A stretch of DNA of 64,000 nt, from positions 992,001-1,056,000 of the forward strand of contig CAWHZD010000007.1 of the NCBI GenBank assembly GCA_963833745.1. The letters are read 5' to 3'. Under the pieces are notes generated by a model, which was given only the letters and a program-made list of their open reading frames with translations, was not told the origin of the DNA and did no database searches. Positions 1 through 8,779 of this stretch are shown here, one piece after another (position 1 is the first letter of the stretch; the number at the start of each line of letters is the position of its first letter). This DNA is from AP-15 sp963833745 (GTDB taxonomy: Bacteria > Pseudomonadota > Alphaproteobacteria > ATCC43930 > CGMCC-115725). Made by a program: the position numbers and the translations under genes.

Positions 1-549
1 CTCTGCGCTGCATTGCGCATGGAGATAGCTTCGAACTGTTCGCCGTGACCGTGGGCAGCGGGTACACGCGGTGCTCGCGATAAGCAGCCCTTAACGAGGC
101 CCCCAACCACACGGTTCCTGCAGCTGCTCTGTGCGATGCGTGGCGCCGCCGTGGGGCGGATGCGGCGGGCGTCAGGCCATCGGCCTCGCGCCAGTCGAAA
201 AACCGAATGCAGGTCCGGGCGTAAGCCCGGCGCGGGTGCGGTTGAGGATCTTGGCGGTGAAGAATTCGACAGAGCCCCAAGCGGCTTCCCGCAGAGATCG
301 GCGATCAGCGCCGTCACCACGTTTAGTCTCGCGAAGCCGGTTCGGAGCTTCGTTGGCCTAGTCGACCCGACCGGTGTTCTTCACACGGAGACATTCGACA
401 AGTTCGCTTCCCATGCGCTATTAGGCTACTAAACTGCCAAGGTCGGGGCGCTTAATCGCCGGACCGGCTGCCGGTGAGAACGCGAATTGAGGGCTCCTCT
501 AGCATGGTTACGACGCTGCCTTATCGTCAAAAGCAAAAGGGGGAGCGCT
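1..549. other. Leading intergenic or unrecognised stretch
   Basis: Short open frames exist on both strands but none has recognisable protein character, a good ribosome binding site and plausible composition together. A GGGGGAG box just before position 550 belongs to the MFS gene that follows. I see no RNA gene here. Confidence 0.4.
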
Positions 550-1650
550 TTGATCAAGACGACGCACCGACGGTACTGGGTGTTCTTTCTACTGTTGCTG
601 TTCAACGCCATCGCCTATCTCGATCGCGTCAACATGTCGGTGGCGGGTAAGCCGATTGCCCATGAGTTCGGACTGTCGCCGATCGCGCTCGGGTATCTGT
701 TCTCCTCGTTTCTGTGGGCCTATGTGCTGATGATGCTACCCGGCGGGCGGTTGATCGACCGCTGGGGCACGCATGTCGTAGCCTCGGTCGCTACCGCGGT
801 ATGGTCGACGGCGCAGATGGCGACAGGAATGGTCGGCAATTTCGCGATGATGCTGGCGGTGCGGCTTGGTCTCGGTATCGGCGAGGCGCCATTCGCTCCA
901 ATTTCCTATGGCAGCGTCCGATCGTGGTCGCCCTACACCGAGCGCGGTACCGCCATTGCCGCGATCTCCGCAGGGTCAAGCCTCGGGCTGGCACTCGGCG
1001 CGCCGGCCGTGGCTTGGCTGATCGAGACGCTGTCATGGCGCTGGTCTTTCATCATTACCGGCACGGTCGGATTTGTCTGGGTGCTGGTCTGGCTCGCTCT
1101 GGTCTCGACGCCGGAAAAGACGCGGTGGCTGCCTCAGGCCGAACGGGAGCACATCCTGGCCCAGCGCGACGCCGGCATCGCGCCGCCGAGCCACAACGGT
1201 GTCGGCTATCTCGGGCTGATCCGCTGTCCAGCGATGTGGGGCCTGTTCATCTCCCAGGGCTGCCTCGTTTACACCGGCTATCTCTACATTTCCTGGTTGC
1301 CGAATTACCTCCAAACCGCACGGCACTTGTCGATGCTCCGTTCCGGCGTTTACACGGCGATCCCGTTTCTCGTCGCTCTGGCAGTCGGTATCGTGGCCAA
1401 CTGGGCGGGCGACAGGCTGCTGACCGCCGACGCCGTGCGCGGCGGCAAGCGCCGCTATCTGGTGGCGCTCAGCCTCCTCTTTATGGCGGCGGGCCTGGGG
1501 ATCCCGTTTGTCCAGTCGCTGGGTGCGGTCATCGCCCTGATTACGATCGCGGTATCGGCCGCCCATGTCGGGCCGGCCGCCAACGGCGCCCTGGTCAGCG
1601 ACCTGCTGCGCTCGCCCGGCGATGCGGGGCGAGCTTTTGCCTTTCTCGCC
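550..1650 (+). pseudogene. MFS transporter (ACS-type), 3'-truncated
   Basis: Inner-membrane secondary transporter of the major facilitator superfamily, resembling anion:cation symporters. The motif DRVNMSVAG and the loop GGRLIDRWG are present, followed by many hydrophobic segments. It is a diverged paralogue of the intact 431-aa transporter at 39267-40562; the two match residue by residue up to the LLRSP.DAGRA..AFL region, then this copy changes abruptly at about nucleotide 1649. The open frame runs on to 1884, but that tail is antisense to a MazG-like gene and is not transporter sequence. I prefer a TTG start at 550, preceded by GGGGGAG, because it aligns with the start of the paralogue. The last 50-60 residues (final transmembrane segments) are missing, so it is probably non-functional. 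Confidence 0.8.
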
Positions 1651-2322
1651 CGTACCATCAAGGAAATTATGGTTGCGGCCATAGTCGAAGACGAGCGCGA
1701 CAATTCCTTCCTCGATAACGGCCGCGCGACCACCATCCTCGACCTCGTCGATTTTGGCGGCGCTACGCCGCTTACGGCCGAGGAACCTGCGCAGTACCGG
1801 CGACCAGCCGAGCACGGCCACGAATCCGGCGTGAAAGACGTCGTGGAAGCGGTAGCCGTCATCTTCGTGCGCATTGTCCGTTAGTTCGGCACCAACCTGC
1901 TCGCCTTCGAAGTAGGTCCGCACGATGACCCTGCTCCCGTCGGCGTCTTCCTTGAAAGTCAGGGTGAAGCGGTCGGGAAAGCTTTCGCCCCCCTTGTCGC
2001 ACGTGCCAAGCGTGACACCCTCCCCGTCCCCAAAGCGTGCTCGCGTCTTCGCGAGATTGGCGGCCGCGATATCCTCAAGCTCAAGGCCATACTTGCTCGC
2101 CAAGTTGGAGACATACCAGAGAATGTCGCCCAGTTCCTCGTGCACGCGTTCGACGAAGCGGACATGCGAGGGCCCGTCGCGCAACCGCTTCTTATATTCC
2201 GATAGCAGTTGCCCCGCCTCGCCAGCGAGGCCCAGAAGCGGAACGAGCTGGGCGACATCGGCCCCTCCAAGGCCGGTGCGATCGGTCTTGAGCGCCTGGC
2301 TCTGATAGTCGGCAAAATTCAT
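1650..2322 (-). pseudogene. MazG-like nucleoside triphosphate pyrophosphohydrolase, 3'-truncated
   Basis: All-alpha NTP pyrophosphohydrolase-like protein, a family that hydrolyses (d)NTPs to monophosphates. Visible motifs are EAGQLL with a following E, and the EELGDILWY helix, matching the EExxE...ExxD metal-binding pattern of the MazG superfamily; a conserved C-terminal extension (FHDVFHAGF, VEDGGRAAVIEEG) follows. The ATG at 2322 is chosen because AAGGAC sits just upstream and the motif region starts there. It follows the kinase-like gene by 10 bases on the same strand, so it is the last gene of the operon. Coding sequence stops matching the family at about 1650, where it runs into the broken MFS gene in convergent orientation; the remaining open frame is antisense MFS sequence. 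The catalytic part is kept, so some activity is possible. Confidence 0.75.
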
Positions 2323-2332
2323 CGTTGGTCCT

Positions 2333-3373
2333 TCACAGGAGACGCGCCGGGCGTGGCTGGCGTTCGGGCAAGCGATCGTTGAGGCCCCATTTGGGCGGAA
2401 ACCAGATGGGTAGCGGTGTTTCATCTGGTTTGAAGGTTTGCTTGATGCGGGTGCGTCCCGAGACGCCGGCTACGTCCGGGTGTGCGACCCGGGCATATTT
2501 GCCGATCTCGCAGAATAGGTTCTGGCAATCGATGAGCTGCAGCTGTCGGCCCCAAAGGGACTGGAAGGAAAGGTCGAGCCTCTCGAACTCGCGATCCTGC
2601 CGGTCTTGCATGAAACCGATGATTTCTTCGGCCGCGAACTCGCCAGCGTTGTCGAAGCATTTGGCAATGCCGTCACGCGCGCCGGGGCCGGCAACTACAA
2701 AGCTGTCCTCGGGAAAGTCGATAAGCGTAGAATAATTGAGATCGATCGCAAGCTGGAAGGCGAGAAAATCGCCGAACAAGGGTAGCTGCTTGAGGATCGC
2801 GAAGACTTGATCAAGCGACCTCGCTTGCATCAACGCATCGATGAGATCACCGCTGAGCGCCGTCTTGACCAGATGGAGATGGCCGCGATGCTTCACGCCA
2901 TCGCCGCCCGACCATTTAAGGGGTGGGATGATATACGCGGCGGAGTAGAGCTTCGCGCCGTGCGCCATCGCGTGGGTCAGCACCCGGTCATAGGCCTTGG
3001 AATCGAAGCCGTCCCACGCAAGCTCGCCCAGGTGCTGCTCGAGAAGCTGCCAAGTCTCGATCTTGTTGAACAGCCTGAAGAGCATGATGCGGAAGAATGT
3101 CTCGCGGGGTGTCTGACTTCGGCCGTCGCTGTAGATCACTTCGCGGATCAGGAACTGGCTGACGCGGTCGGCCGCCCGATAGGCGTTGGTAAAGCGGTGC
3201 CGTGTCAAGATCGGGTCGTCGGTCCAGGGTGCCGGCGTTCCGGCGAGGCGGCGGAAAAATATCGCTTGGCGCTCCGCCGCGAAGCGCCAATAGCTGTCAA
3301 AGACGATGGTAGGCCGCAAATGGGCGAAACGATTCGAGCCTGGAAACGCGGACGGACGATTAGGCAGGATCAT
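2333..3373 (-). CDS. 5-hmdU DNA kinase-like / DNA base hypermodification protein
   Basis: A 346-residue helical protein that I recognise as the family annotated as 5-hydroxymethyl-dUMP DNA kinase or alpha-glutamyl/putrescinyl-thymine pyrophosphorylase clade. In phages, members phosphorylate 5-hydroxymethyluracil in DNA, activating it for thymine hypermodification. Supporting segments are FRIMLFRLFNKIETW near residues 90-105, the following LLEQHLGE, and the C-terminal DCQNLFCEIGKYARV motif near residues 290-305. The ATG at 3373 lies one base after the stop of the thymidylate-synthase-like gene, so the two are almost certainly co-translated; MazG-like follows after 10 bases. Family assignment is from remembered motif patterns; whether it acts on host DNA, phage DNA or a nucleotide is unknown. 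Confidence 0.68.
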   Translation of the reverse strand: MILPNRPSAFPGSNRFAHLRPTIVFDSYWRFAAERQAIFFRRLAGTPAPWTDDPILTRHRFTNAYRAADRVSQFLIREVIYSDGRSQTPRETFFRIMLFRLFNKIETWQLLEQHLGELAWDGFDSKAYDRVLTHAMAHGAKLYSAAYIIPPLKWSGGDGVKHRGHLHLVKTALSGDLIDALMQARSLDQVFAILKQLPLFGDFLAFQLAIDLNYSTLIDFPEDSFVVAGPGARDGIAKCFDNAGEFAAEEIIGFMQDRQDREFERLDLSFQSLWGRQLQLIDCQNLFCEIGKYARVAHPDVAGVSGRTRIKQTFKPDETPLPIWFPPKWGLNDRLPERQPRPARLL

Positions 3374-3374
3374 G

Positions 3375-4184
3375 TCAGGCGGCGCGGCGAACGTCCCGGG
3401 CGGCGGCTAATTCAGCGCGGATGATGCCGAGAAGCTTGGCGAAGTCCGCGTCGGTCTTGCCGATCTTGTCCATCTTGGCGATGCCGACGAACACGTTCAG
3501 ACGCTCTAGCCGACGCCTCATCTGTGACGCCATGAAGGAGCCGAGCCGGGCGAGGCCGAGATCATTCCCGTAGCCTTTATGGACGAGCTGCTGCGTCGCG
3601 TAGAAGGCATTCACGACGAGCCCGTCCTCGCCGGAAAAGGTGAAGCTGACCTGCTGGAGGCACGGAAACTCGAGGAGCGCAGTGGTCGAGATGTCGCGAT
3701 GGGGATCAAATGTCGTTGCCTGCCACTTTGACCGGCGGCCGCTCGGATTGCGGTCATATTCGTCGAGGATCCATTTCAGCTGGTTGAAGCCCTTGGCCCC
3801 GCCCTCGAAGTCGACCATGCGCTGGAAATAGGAGCCGCGCCGGTTATTCTGGGGGTTGAACTCCTGGATGCGCGGGAAGGCTTCACGGAACATGTCGAAG
3901 AAGGTCTCGCGGTCGCCGGTGGACATCCGCCAGTAGCGTTCGGGAAAGATCGTCCACGCAACATTCTCGACGCCGCGCTCGCCCTTCGCCTTGAGCAGGT
4001 CGTTGATCGCGCTGCGGATAATTGGCACCTCGGCCGCGATGCCATTCTCGTCGAACCCGGTGATCGAGAGGGTCAAGGGCGAGATGGCGTCGACCCCCGG
4101 CTGGGCTAGGCGGTCGAGCACGGCAGCCCAGCCCAGCGACAGGTTCGCGGCGACAATCATCTCTGGTACCGCGGTTTTACTCAT
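3375..4184 (-). CDS. Thymidylate synthase-like (pyrimidine methylase/hydroxymethylase fold) protein
   Basis: A 269-residue protein with a ThyA-type layout: an early GSYFQRM segment near residues 117-123 resembling the GxYGxR loop, and FPCLQQVSF with Cys at about residue 175, equivalent to the catalytic PPCH cysteine. A later GYGNDLGLARL segment sits where the substrate-binding Asn region lies. The classical RRS/D and YQRSxD signatures are altered, so substrate or cofactor use probably differs from normal ThyA; dUMP/dCMP hydroxymethylation is an attractive inference given the kinase neighbour. The ATG at 4184 is preferred over an upstream one because GGAGG lies nine bases before it; it overlaps the protease gene by eight bases, indicating translational coupling. 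Confidence 0.6.
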   Translation of the reverse strand: MSKTAVPEMIVAANLSLGWAAVLDRLAQPGVDAISPLTLSITGFDENGIAAEVPIIRSAINDLLKAKGERGVENVAWTIFPERYWRMSTGDRETFFDMFREAFPRIQEFNPQNNRRGSYFQRMVDFEGGAKGFNQLKWILDEYDRNPSGRRSKWQATTFDPHRDISTTALLEFPCLQQVSFTFSGEDGLVVNAFYATQQLVHKGYGNDLGLARLGSFMASQMRRRLERLNVFVGIAKMDKIGKTDADFAKLLGIIRAELAAARDVRRAA

Positions 4185-5028
4185 CGGGATCCTCCAGAAA
4201 CCGGTAGTTGGCGGGGCCAATGAATTTTTGCGGCGCTACGCGGGCCTCGGCTTGCCATTGCGCGGTCTTGATCGTCGCGCGGCCGCGACCGACGGCACTG
4301 TAGACATCGAAGCTCGTGATCGCCTGACGGGGGGTGAGAACCGGCCCGCTGACCGTGGCCCCCGTGGGTACCGCGAGCGCATAGCCATCCTCGAGATCGA
4401 CGCCGGCGGTCTGGTGCTTCTCGTCGAGGATGACGAGACCGTCGGCATCGGCGTCGCCGAGCACCTTCTTTCGGATGCGCTGTGGCGTCCACTTTCCAAG
4501 TTCGGTCCGGACCGAGCGCGGCATGTCACTGAGAGTCACCGAGAGATGGGTGAGCAAGGTCTCGTAGCCGACGCCGAATTCGCTTGCGATCGTCAGGATC
4601 TGCAGCGGGTTGGCGGTCGCGGGCTTCCAGCCCCGGCTGTTGAACGCGCGGCGCAGCCCAATCGACTGCATGAGCATGAAGCCGGCGAAGGCATTGGCGA
4701 GGATTTCCTCGGGGATGTCGGAATCTTGCCGATCGTCACCCTGAAGCTCGTCGATGGTCGAACCATGGCCGAACCAGTGGTGGCCAATCTCGTGGGCGCA
4801 GGTGAAGGCCCGCCGCGCCAGAGGGCGGAGCGCCGAAAGCATCACGCGCGGTGGCGAGCCCTTGCGGTAAAAGCCCTCCATGCTAACTGGGAGGAAGCGC
4901 ACTCGGATGCCGATTGCTTCCGCGACCGCGTAAACATCGACGGGAGCAATAAGGTCGATGCCGACGCTGTCACGCGCATCCGACGCTGCCTGGGCACCAT
5001 CGAGGACCAACGAACGCCGGTTGACCAC
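4177..5028 (-). CDS. ImmA/IrrE family metallo-endopeptidase
   Basis: A 283-residue cytoplasmic zinc protease of the ImmA/IrrE (COG2856) family. The HEXXH zinc motif is visible as CAHEIGHHWFGH near residues 78-89, with a downstream EEILANAFAGFML helix supplying the third ligand region. Such proteases usually cleave a partner XRE repressor when DNA damage or another cue activates them, releasing a mobile element or defence operon. Here the gene begins three bases after an XRE gene and ends inside the start of the thymidylate-synthase-like gene, so it sits between the repressor and the putative enzymes. The C-terminal half (after residue 180) carries an extra domain that I do not recognise. Confidence 0.85.
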   Translation of the reverse strand: MVNRRSLVLDGAQAASDARDSVGIDLIAPVDVYAVAEAIGIRVRFLPVSMEGFYRKGSPPRVMLSALRPLARRAFTCAHEIGHHWFGHGSTIDELQGDDRQDSDIPEEILANAFAGFMLMQSIGLRRAFNSRGWKPATANPLQILTIASEFGVGYETLLTHLSVTLSDMPRSVRTELGKWTPQRIRKKVLGDADADGLVILDEKHQTAGVDLEDGYALAVPTGATVSGPVLTPRQAITSFDVYSAVGRGRATIKTAQWQAEARVAPQKFIGPANYRFLEDPDE

Positions 5029-5030
5029 TA

Positions 5031-5390
5031 TCAGCCCTTCGTCTTCTCGTCGCTATCGGTTCTAACCGCGGCCAGCGCCCGCAGCAGCCCTTCGAGGGCC
5101 TCGGGCGAAAGCTTGGCCAGTTCGCGTGCCGCCAGCTGCAGCTTGGGGTCATCGAGCGACAATGTGTCGGGCGTCTCGCCGAGGAGATAGGCGGTGCTCA
5201 CGTCGAACAAGTCGGCGAAGCGTGCCAGTTCATCGGCGCTTACGCGGCGATTGCCCGCCTCGATCTCGCTGATCGAGGGGCGATGCATGCCCATCATCTT
5301 GGCAACTTGGCCTTGGCTCAGTCCGGCAAGCGTGCGCGCTTCGCGGACGCGCTCGGCCATGCGCTGGCGCTGTTCGGGTTGTTTGCTCAT
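5031..5390 (-). CDS. XRE-family helix-turn-helix repressor
   Basis: A 119-residue transcription regulator. The HTH_3 domain occupies about residues 8-65, with GLSQGQVAKMMGMHRPSISEIE as helices 2-3 and LFDVSTAYLLG at the end. A short acidic/leucine-rich tail follows. The ATG overlaps the stop of the preceding 101-aa gene by four bases (ATGA), and the protease gene follows at once. Pairing with ImmA/IrrE is the classic arrangement for a protease-sensitive repressor, and the palindrome 20 bases upstream of the operon is its most likely operator. Confidence 0.88.
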   Translation of the reverse strand: MSKQPEQRQRMAERVREARTLAGLSQGQVAKMMGMHRPSISEIEAGNRRVSADELARFADLFDVSTAYLLGETPDTLSLDDPKLQLAARELAKLSPEALEGLLRALAAVRTDSDEKTKG

Positions 5391-5692
5391 TCCGCCGCCA
5401 CCGCGAAGCTGTCGCCCGGTTTATGCTTTGCGCAGATCAGTGCGGCCGACTGGTTGATCGTCAGCAATGGGCCGCCGTGTTTTCTGCCGAAAACATGAAC
5501 GTCGTTGTCAATTTTCACCCCGAGCTCCTTGGCGATCCACGATATCGCGACTGGCCATACCGTGCTGTCGAACTGTTCGAGAACCCTCGTCGGCACGTCA
5601 GCACCTGCCAGCGTCGGGCAAGGCAGGCCGCTCGCGTTCTGCACTCTTTCCAGCGTCTTGACGATCGCTGCTCTTGCTTCATCCAGGGTCAT
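5387..5692 (-). CDS. Small conserved protein, first gene of the operon
   Basis: A 101-residue soluble protein that I do not recognise; no signal peptide or membrane segment. Notable parts are an N-terminal helix (LDEARAAIVKTLERVQ) and a C-terminal HVFGRKHGGPLLTINQSAAL stretch. The ATG at 5692 is preferred over a GTG at 5698 because AAGGA is seven bases before the ATG and would be too close for the GTG. It overlaps the XRE gene by four bases and is the promoter-proximal gene of the putative base-modification operon, so a regulatory or accessory role there is an inference from position only. Confidence 0.65.
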   Translation of the reverse strand: MTLDEARAAIVKTLERVQNASGLPCPTLAGADVPTRVLEQFDSTVWPVAISWIAKELGVKIDNDVHVFGRKHGGPLLTINQSAALICAKHKPGDSFAVAAE

Positions 5693-5701
5693 ACGCACAT
5701 C

Positions 5702-5726
5702 CTTACGTGCGGTAAGATAATCTTAC
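5702..5726. promoter_or_regulatory. Palindromic operator of the XRE/ImmA operon
   Basis: GTAAGATAATCTTAC at 5712-5726 is a perfect palindrome with a one-base centre. A third half-site, CTTAC at 5702-5706, forms a second inverted pair with GTAAG at 5712-5716. The cluster begins 10 bases and ends 34 bases upstream of the first ATG of the operon, where a promoter would be, and the second gene encodes an XRE repressor; autoregulation is inferred. Confidence 0.6.
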
Positions 5727-5924
5727 TATCGACGCATTCAAGCCCGCCCTTGAAAAAGTTCGGAGATGTTGGTCGCGGGATCCGCTCCGAGCAGTCACAC
5801 CCGAACCGTGAGCATTGTTCGGGTACGGCGGGTTCCGTGGAGCGTGCCAAGCGGGCTCTCGTCCCGCTGCTGACTCTCGGCTTCGCAGAGAACTATATCA
5901 GTGCCAATTAGACAGTTTCTCCGA

Positions 5925-6288
5925 TCAAGTTGGGTCGTCGCCGGTATCAGAAAGAAAGACGCTTCCGTCGCGAAGGGCCAGAATATGCTGCTGTACGAGG
6001 CGACTCGCCTCCAAACTGCGAGCATGATTGTAGTAACGCTCCGTGGTCGACGCCGTGCGATGGCCAAGGAGGCGAGAGGCGATACCGATATGGCCGGGAT
6101 CGTCGATCGCTATGCTGGTTGCGGCACAGTCCCGGAACAGGTGGGGGTTGATCGACCGGCCGAGGCCGTCGCGGGTCCGGGCGGTGACCCGCATGTATAT
6201 CGCGTTGCGAGTCATAGGCGCACCACTGGCGGACAACCACAACGCCTCGCCGCTCGGGCGCTTCCAGCGCCGACCCCGGCGAAACGTT
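5925..6288 (-). pseudogene. Tyrosine integrase, C-terminal fragment
   Basis: Catalytic end of a phage-type tyrosine recombinase. The frame opens at about 6288 (reading WKRPSGEALWLS) and contains HLFRDCAATSIA, LLGHRTASTTERYYNHA and the terminal tyrosine region; the Arg-I and N-terminal DNA-binding domains are missing. The upstream sequence changes character, so it was truncated by a rearrangement. It lies upstream of the XRE/ImmA operon and may be the relic of the element that brought the operon. Confidence 0.75.
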
Positions 6289-6437
6289 CAGCCGATCGCC
6301 GCCAACACATTTCTCCCTCGTCCCACCTTTTCGACGATTGCATCCGGGTCAGCGGTCCAGATGAAGGGCTTGGGATCAATCGCGACGGAGCACGAGGCAA
6401 CCCGGCATGCCGGGTTGGTCGGCTCCGCCTCCAATGG

Positions 6438-6548
6438 CGGTGTCATCTCTACTTTGCGCGCAGGGTGTCATTTCAACCTTGCGCCGACATGACATGTAGG
6501 CGCCGGATCAAAATGTCACCCCTGTGCCAGTTAGAGATGACACTTCCC
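6438..6548. repeat. Left-end TGTCA/TGACA repeat cluster of the truncated ISNCY element
   Basis: Several copies of TGTCA or its complement lie within about 110 bases: GGTGTCATCT, GGTGTCATTT, GACATGACATG, AAATGTCACC and GATGACAC. The complete relative at 31700-33231 has AAATGTCAGT twice at the equivalent end. These are probably transposase-binding sites of the element end. Confidence 0.5.
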
Positions 6549-6564
6549 GAGGGATTTTCGGGGG

Positions 6565-7245
6565 GTGTTGGGGGTGACGATACGGCTGATGAGCGATCGG
6601 GAGCTTTCGCGGCTGGAGGTGCTGCGGGATTTGGATCGGCGGCGGCTGACGAGCGCGGCGGCGGGCCAGCTTTTGGGGCTTGAGCGGCGTCAGGTGTTTC
6701 GGTTGTTGAAGGCGTATCGGATCGAAGGTCCGAGCGGCTTAATCTCGAAGCGACGCGGCCGTGGCAGCAACCGGCGGAAGCCGGAGGCGCTGCGGCGAGC
6801 GGTTCTGGCGATGATCCGCGAGTGGTACTGGGATTTTGGCCCGACTTTGGCGGCTGAGAAACTGCGTGAGGTTCATGGGATCACAGTGGGTCGTGAGACG
6901 CTACGGCTATGGATGATCGAGGCTGGGATTTGGGCTGACCGCAAGCAGCGGCGCAAGCAGGTTCACCAACCACGCTACCGGCGCGAGTGTGTTGGCGAAC
7001 TGGTTCAGGTCGACGGCAGCGAGCATTGGTGGTTTGAAGACCGCGGGCCGCAATGCACTTTGCTGGTGTTTGTCGACGATGCCACCAGCCGGCTGATGCA
7101 CCTGCAGTTTGTCGAGAGCGAGTCGACGTTCGCCTATTTCAACGCGGCCCGCGCTTACCTCGAGGCCTGGGGCAAGCCGGTCGCCTTTTATAGCGACAAG
7201 CACGGCGTCTTTCGGGTCAACCATCCGGGCGCGCTTGGCGGTGAT
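6565..7245 (+). pseudogene. ISNCY-type transposase, 3'-truncated
   Basis: DDE transposase of the ISNCY group with an N-terminal helix-turn-helix (LEVLRDLDRRRLTSAAAGQLL) and the start of the integrase core (VDGSEHWWFEDRGPQCTLLV, then FYSDKHGVFRVNHPGALGGDG). It matches the intact 431-aa transposase at 31778-33073 up to the GALGGDG segment, then switches to unrelated sequence at about 7245, losing the last catalytic acidic residue and the C-terminal domain. A GTG at 6565 aligns with the N-terminus of the relative. Confidence 0.85.
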
Positions 7246-7411
7246 GGCGCGAGCCCGACACGCGCCAGGGCGAGCTATTTAACGACGCTAACCATCAGCC
7301 CCTCGTGGCTTCAGGTCAGGGCTACAACGGTTCAGGCCAAGCTATTTCCCAATTGCGGGGTGCGTCAGTTTGAGATCCAGTTTGCGCCCGCGTCGATCCG
7401 CGACAAGACCG

Positions 7412-8779
7412 CTAGTTCGCCGGCCGCAGCAGGTCGAGCAACGGGCTGACGCCGGCGGCCCGGCGGAAATCGTGGATGATGTCGAGGGTCCTGCTGATGG
7501 CGTCGCCGCCGAGCCCGCCGAGCGGGGCGAGGGCGCGAAACTTGGCGTCGATGTCGTTCCAGGCGATGCCGAGCTGGCCCGAACCCTTGGGGGCGTAGAC
7601 CGTGCTGGTGAAGCTGCGCCCGTCGCGAAGCGCGATCGTCACGGTGGCGCCTTGGCGGTAGCGCTCGGCATTCTCGGTCGGCGGCGGCCCGACCCGCACC
7701 TTGTCGATCAGCGAATGGATGACCGGGTCGGCAATTTTGGCCGGGCTCGCGTTGGCCCAGGAAAATTCGCGGTCGGCGGCGCCCGCGGCAGTGAAATAAG
7801 CCGGGCTATGCGCCATGTCGACCAGGTCCCTGGGATGCGACGGTCCGCTGAGCGCGGTCAGGCCGGGCCTCGACACGGTGATGCTTTCGATCGCTTCCGC
7901 CGCCGCCTGCGCCTTGCGCGCAGCGTTGGCGGCGGCCTCGGCCAGGGCATGGTATGGGTGGCCGCCGGGCACCAGCTTGACCGCCATGTCGGTGACGATG
8001 TCCCACGAGCCGCCGCGGTCCCGGGTGGCCAGCGTCGCCCCCGCATTGCCGTCGACGCCGCCTACCGCTTCAAAAAACCCGAGCTTCATCTCCAGAATGC
8101 GCTCTTCTGCCTTGTAGCCGCGCTGCGCCGCCCGCACCGCCTGGATGCCGGCCATCGTCGCCATGCCGGCGTGGTATTCGCGCGCGACGCTGGTATCGGC
8201 CGCCTTTGCCAGCCCGCTCGACGAGGTCGCGGTCAGTGCGATCGCGTGCGTCGTCTGCTCGGCGTCGAGATGGAGCAGGCGGGCCGCCGCGACCGTCGCC
8301 GAGAAGATCGCCGCCTGCGAGCCGTGGAAGCCGCGCTCGCGGAACCCGGTCATCGCGTCGATGATGCGGCCCGAGGCCTCGTAACCGACGACGATCGCCG
8401 CCAGCACCTCGTCGCCGGTGCCGCCGTGGTGCTCGGCGGCGGCCAGCGCGGTCGCAACCAGCGGCGTGCCACAATGCACGATCGTGCGCAGATCGCTGTC
8501 TTCGGAGGCGGCGGCGTCGCTCATCACCGCATTGACCTGGGCGGCATAGACCACCGGCAATTTGGGGCCGGCCTTGTCGAACCAGATCGAGGCCCGAGCG
8601 CTGCCGCCCAGGCTTACCGCCATATCCTTGGCGATGCGGGAGGATTCGAGTGTGCTGCCCATCGCCGCGCTGGCCAGCGTCGAGGCGATCAGCACAGCCG
8701 CGTGGTCCATCGCCTGCGCCGGCAGATCGGACGGCGTGACGCCGGTCAGGAAATTCGCCAGCTCGCGTGCCGCGCTCAT
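7412..8779 (-). CDS. MmgE/PrpD family protein
   Basis: A 455-residue protein of the 2-methylcitrate dehydratase/aconitate decarboxylase-like family, soluble enzymes acting on small hydroxy-acids. The all-helical N-terminal domain carries HCGTPLVATALAAAEHHGG and GYEASGRI, the middle has GFHGSQAAIFSATVAAA, and the C-terminal lid has LVPGGHPYHALAEAAAN. Length is normal for the family. The gene stands between the truncated ISNCY and a divergent VOC gene (start-to-start 82 bases), so the two may share a promoter region. Many members occur in catabolic clusters without a known substrate; no propionate genes are nearby, so I do not call it prpD. Confidence 0.85.
   Translation of the reverse strand: MSAARELANFLTGVTPSDLPAQAMDHAAVLIASTLASAAMGSTLESSRIAKDMAVSLGGSARASIWFDKAGPKLPVVYAAQVNAVMSDAAASEDSDLRTIVHCGTPLVATALAAAEHHGGTGDEVLAAIVVGYEASGRIIDAMTGFRERGFHGSQAAIFSATVAAARLLHLDAEQTTHAIALTATSSSGLAKAADTSVAREYHAGMATMAGIQAVRAAQRGYKAEERILEMKLGFFEAVGGVDGNAGATLATRDRGGSWDIVTDMAVKLVPGGHPYHALAEAAANAARKAQAAAEAIESITVSRPGLTALSGPSHPRDLVDMAHSPAYFTAAGAADREFSWANASPAKIADPVIHSLIDKVRVGPPPTENAERYRQGATVTIALRDGRSFTSTVYAPKGSGQLGIAWNDIDAKFRALAPLGGLGGDAISRTLDIIHDFRRAAGVSPLLDLLRPAN

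Noticed and set aside
1033..1648. Long minus-strand open frame extending the MazG-like protein through the MFS gene
   Set aside because: It is antisense to clear transporter coding sequence and has no relation to the MazG-like family; the real homology ends near 1650.
1651..1884. C-terminal extension of the MFS reading frame
   Set aside because: It is the antisense of the MazG-like gene, not transporter sequence; no transmembrane segments.
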